From: JBFISM01 sp041608535 | Lineage (GTDB): Bacteria > Actinomycetota > Acidimicrobiia > Spongiisociales > UBA5794 | Length of the DNA: 23,828 nucleotides | Assembly: GCA_041608535.1 (NCBI GenBank) | Contig: JBFISM010000043.1 | Location: 1-23,828, forward strand | Direction of reading: 5' to 3' | Part shown: one piece after another, positions 22,062-23,828 of the stretch | Layout: each line of letters opens with the position of its first letter | Position numbering within the stretch: position 1 is the stretch's first letter | The notes under the pieces: model-generated | What the model was told of the DNA's origin: nothing | What the model saw: the letters and a program-made list of their open reading frames with translations, nothing else | The model's database searches: none | Translations under genes and position numbers: made by a program

Positions 22062-23291
22062 TCAGTTGTCGATGGTGCCGTCTTCGATATCACGCCACAC
22101 GGCCTCTGCTCCACCGCCGAGGAACACCACAGAGGCGGATCCCACGGTTCCGAGTGACCCAGGTACCACCACGTTGGTGATGTCGTCGGGGGTCCCGACG
22201 AACGCCGTGGCTGCAAAGGTGAGTAGCGGTTCGGTGTCCAGGTCGGTGAAGGCGAACCGGTCGAGGACATCCACCCAATGTGGCAGCATCTCGATTCCCA
22301 TCTCCTGAACGGCGGCCATCGCCGCCAAAACGATCCGACCCTGATTCAGGGAGCGATCGAAGTCTCCCCGTGGCAATCCCTTGCGGATTCTCGCCAGCCG
22401 GAGCACGAGCTTCGGATCGAGCACCTGCTCACCAGCCGGATAGCTGTCCCAGTTGTTACCGCTGCGCATCGCCGTCGGCAGGTCTATCTCGAGATCACCG
22501 AGTGCGGACATGAGATCGATGAACCCCTCGAACCCGACGGCGGCGTAACCCTCGAACTCCAAACCGGTGAGATCGGAGACCACATCGACCATGAACTCTG
22601 GACCACCGGCCGGCAGCAGGTTGGTGATCTTGCTGCCCCGGACCCACGAGTCTCGGGGGATGCCGACGAAGGAACCCTCACCGCTCCTGGGCAGGATCGA
22701 CAGCACGTGGAGGCTGTCGGCGCGCAGGCGCAACTGGTTTTGGCCTTCCCGGGCATCGGATCCGATGATGAGCAGACGGCGGAGGGGCTGCGGACCCAGC
22801 CAGGGATCGCGCCCGGCGAGCATGGTGGCGACGATGCGAGGGCCGCGGTCGTCGGTCACCGTGAGGAGGACATCGTCGCCGACGCGCACGACAGCCACCC
22901 ACTCGCCGCTGTTGAGCTCTGCGCCGTTCACCGCGGCGCGCACGGTACCCGGGGACACGAGGTGCCCCTCGGCGGCGGCGAGTATTGCGGGCAGGGTTCG
23001 CGGCGGCGGCGGGTTGGCCGGATCGATCAGGTGGTTGTAGAAGCGCTCGACCAACCGCCGCATCTCGGGGGACATCCCACCGCGTAGCGTCAACGTCGTG
23101 GGTGGCTCCGTGGTGGTCGTGGTCGTTGTGCTGGTGGTCGTGGATGTGCTGGTCACGGGTGGCGCCGTCGTGGGTGCAGGCGGGGGCTGCGTCGTGGTAG
23201 CCGCATCCGAGCTGGAGCAGGAGGCGACGAGCACGAGGAGGGCGATGAAGGGGGTGAGGCGGCGCAGCACGGCGCGGGATGCTACCGACAT
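22062..23291 (-). CDS. LytR-CpsA-Psr (LCP) family lipoprotein
   Basis: A 409-aa protein. Residues 1-25 are a lipoprotein signal with lipobox VASC (Cys25), followed by a Thr/Pro-rich linker to about residue 65. The LCP domain fills the C-terminal half: LLIIGSDAREGQNQLRLRADSLHVL, then SFVGIPRDSWVRGSKI with the conserved IPRD, DVVSDLTGLEFEGYAAVGFEGFIDLM, and the late RIRKGLPRGDFDRSLNQGRIV with the conserved arginines. LCP enzymes transfer polymers from lipid carriers to peptidoglycan outside the membrane; most are anchored by a helix, not a lipid. ATG 23291 is used; a TAGCAT box just inside the frame would also allow a leaderless GTG start at 23270, still keeping the lipobox. Divergent from trkA, convergent with the tad operon. 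Confidence 0.86.
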   Translation of the reverse strand: MSVASRAVLRRLTPFIALLVLVASCSSSDAATTTQPPPAPTTAPPVTSTSTTTSTTTTTTTEPPTTLTLRGGMSPEMRRLVERFYNHLIDPANPPPPRTLPAILAAAEGHLVSPGTVRAAVNGAELNSGEWVAVVRVGDDVLLTVTDDRGPRIVATMLAGRDPWLGPQPLRRLLIIGSDAREGQNQLRLRADSLHVLSILPRSGEGSFVGIPRDSWVRGSKITNLLPAGGPEFMVDVVSDLTGLEFEGYAAVGFEGFIDLMSALGDLEIDLPTAMRSGNNWDSYPAGEQVLDPKLVLRLARIRKGLPRGDFDRSLNQGRIVLAAMAAVQEMGIEMLPHWVDVLDRFAFTDLDTEPLLTFAATAFVGTPDDITNVVVPGSLGTVGSASVVFLGGGAEAVWRDIEDGTIDN

Positions 23292-23336
23292 CCCTACGCA
23301 CGCCAGTCGATGCCCCGAGGCTCTGGGCGAGGTGGT

Positions 23337-23342
23337 TAGCCT
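23337..23342 (+). promoter_or_regulatory. -10-like TAGCCT for trkA
   Basis: TAGCCT lies 33 nt before the trkA ATG, with AAAGGG (23359-23364) between them as a possible ribosome site. It is the same hexamer as before the MFS gene. Confidence 0.3.
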
Positions 23343-23375
23343 TGAGCCGTTCGCGATCAAAGGGTCGTCGCTCGA

Positions 23376-23828
23376 ATGAGAGTCGTCATCGTTGGAGCGG
23401 GAACCGTCGGGGCATATCTGGCGGAACGTCTCTCCAGCCTGGGTCAGGACGTCGTCGTCGTGGAGACCGACGACGAGCGCGCTGCCGAGCTGCAGAGCGA
23501 GGTCGACTGTTTGGTCGTCACCGGGAACGGAACCCGGCCACAGGTGTTGCGCGATGCCGGTGGCGATCGAGCCGATCTGCTGATCGCGGTGACGGCCAAC
23601 GATGCGGTCAACATCCTGTCCTGCTACGCCGCCAAGCAGGTGGGGATCACCACCCGTATCGCTCGTATTCATGACCGCAACCTGCAGGCCCAAGCTCGGG
23701 ACATGGGTGTCGACGTCGTCATCGACCCGGACGAGGCCACCGCACGCGAGCTGTCGCTGCTCATGCAGGAGCGGGGAGTGTCGGAGGTGATCAAATATGC
23801 CGACGGCCAGCTCGAGCTGGTCGGCGGC
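23376..23828 (+). CDS. trkA: TrkA-type potassium uptake regulatory subunit (C-terminus beyond window)
   Basis: The first 151 codons are visible; the frame is open at the window end. The sequence is an RCK/TrkA-N Rossmann domain: the NAD-binding GAGTVGAYLAERL (residues 7-19), the acidic end of the second strand VVVVETDDERAAEL (Glu/Asp that contacts the ribose), the TGNGTRPQVLRDAG loop, and ADLLIAVTANDAVNILSCYAAK. The segment RIARIHDRNLQAQARDMGVDVVIDPDEATARELS is typical of TrkA. The protein is a cytosolic gating subunit for Trk/Ktr potassium channels, sensing NAD(H) or nucleotides. The ATG at 23376 begins directly with the first strand. Whether a second RCK domain or a partner gene follows cannot be seen. 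Confidence 0.92.
   Translation, partial: MRVVIVGAGTVGAYLAERLSSLGQDVVVVETDDERAAELQSEVDCLVVTGNGTRPQVLRDAGGDRADLLIAVTANDAVNILSCYAAKQVGITTRIARIHDRNLQAQARDMGVDVVIDPDEATARELSLLMQERGVSEVIKYADGQLELVGG

Noticed and set aside
20411..22270. Minus-strand open frame of 619 codons across tadC, the pilin and tadE genes
   Set aside because: Its translation is low-complexity Ser/Thr/Arg with no motif, while the plus strand holds a continuous tad operon with ribosome sites and overlaps.
23098..23200. GTGGT-rich stretch resembling a tandem repeat
   Set aside because: It is the reverse complement of the Thr/Pro-rich linker codons of the LCP lipoprotein; irregular and explained by coding.
1..23828. tRNA or rRNA genes, CRISPR arrays, insertion sequences, integrases or attachment sites
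   Set aside because: None seen on either strand: no regularly spaced repeats, no transposase-like translation and no tRNA-like cloverleaf noticed by eye.

Overview
The window is GC-rich, densely coding bacterial DNA. The gene content points to a high-GC actinobacterium, probably from the Acidimicrobiia or a related uncultured lineage. The evidence is a SARP/BTAD regulator, a Flp/Tad pilus locus laid out like the Mycobacterium tuberculosis Rv3654c-Rv3661 region, a MmyB-type XRE regulator, many GTGA/ATGA stop-start overlaps, and several genes whose start codon lies only 6-10 nt after a TANNNT -10 box (leaderless style). The taxonomic placement is inferred; no marker gene is present.

Left part (1-9759, all minus strand): the N-terminal 409 codons of a secreted LVIVD-repeat protein; a giant signalling protein of about 1843 aa (SARP DNA-binding region, degenerate cyclase-homology domain, degenerate protein kinase, nSTAND1 NTPase, one membrane helix, WD40 propeller); and a leucine-biosynthesis operon, leuC - PPOX-fold protein - leuD, in which each junction is a GTGA overlap.

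Middle part (9860-15111): divergent from leuC is a cassette of MarR regulator, ABM-fold monooxygenase-like protein and DUF1772-like membrane protein. It has nested palindromes over the marR start and ends in a 12-bp hairpin. An MFS exporter and an MscS channel follow. MscS runs tail to tail into an XRE/MmyB-type regulator (minus), sharing a TGATCA that supplies both stop codons. A four-helix membrane protein comes next.

Right part (15224-23828): an exported, membrane-anchored protein with a TIMP/NTR-like N-terminus, a HAD-IB phosphatase with a C-terminal membrane tail (minus), and a 522-bp gap that holds what looks like a decayed ABC-transporter ATPase plus the presumed tad promoter. Then follows a tightly overlapping tad operon: a CpaE/Ssd-like protein without a P-loop, TadA ATPase, TadB, TadC, a 59-aa Flp-type pilin, TadE and a second TadE-like protein. 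These would together build a Flp/Tad-type pilus or pseudopilus; no prepilin peptidase is in view. The window closes with a lipoprotein-type LCP-family protein (minus) and, divergent from it, the start of a TrkA potassium-uptake regulator.

The most unusual items are the giant protein with two apparent pseudoenzyme domains, the PPOX gene embedded between leuC and leuD, the MarR/ABM/DUF1772 cassette, the P-loop-less CpaE-like protein at the head of the tad operon, and a recurring habit of placing terminator-like hairpins directly over stop codons.
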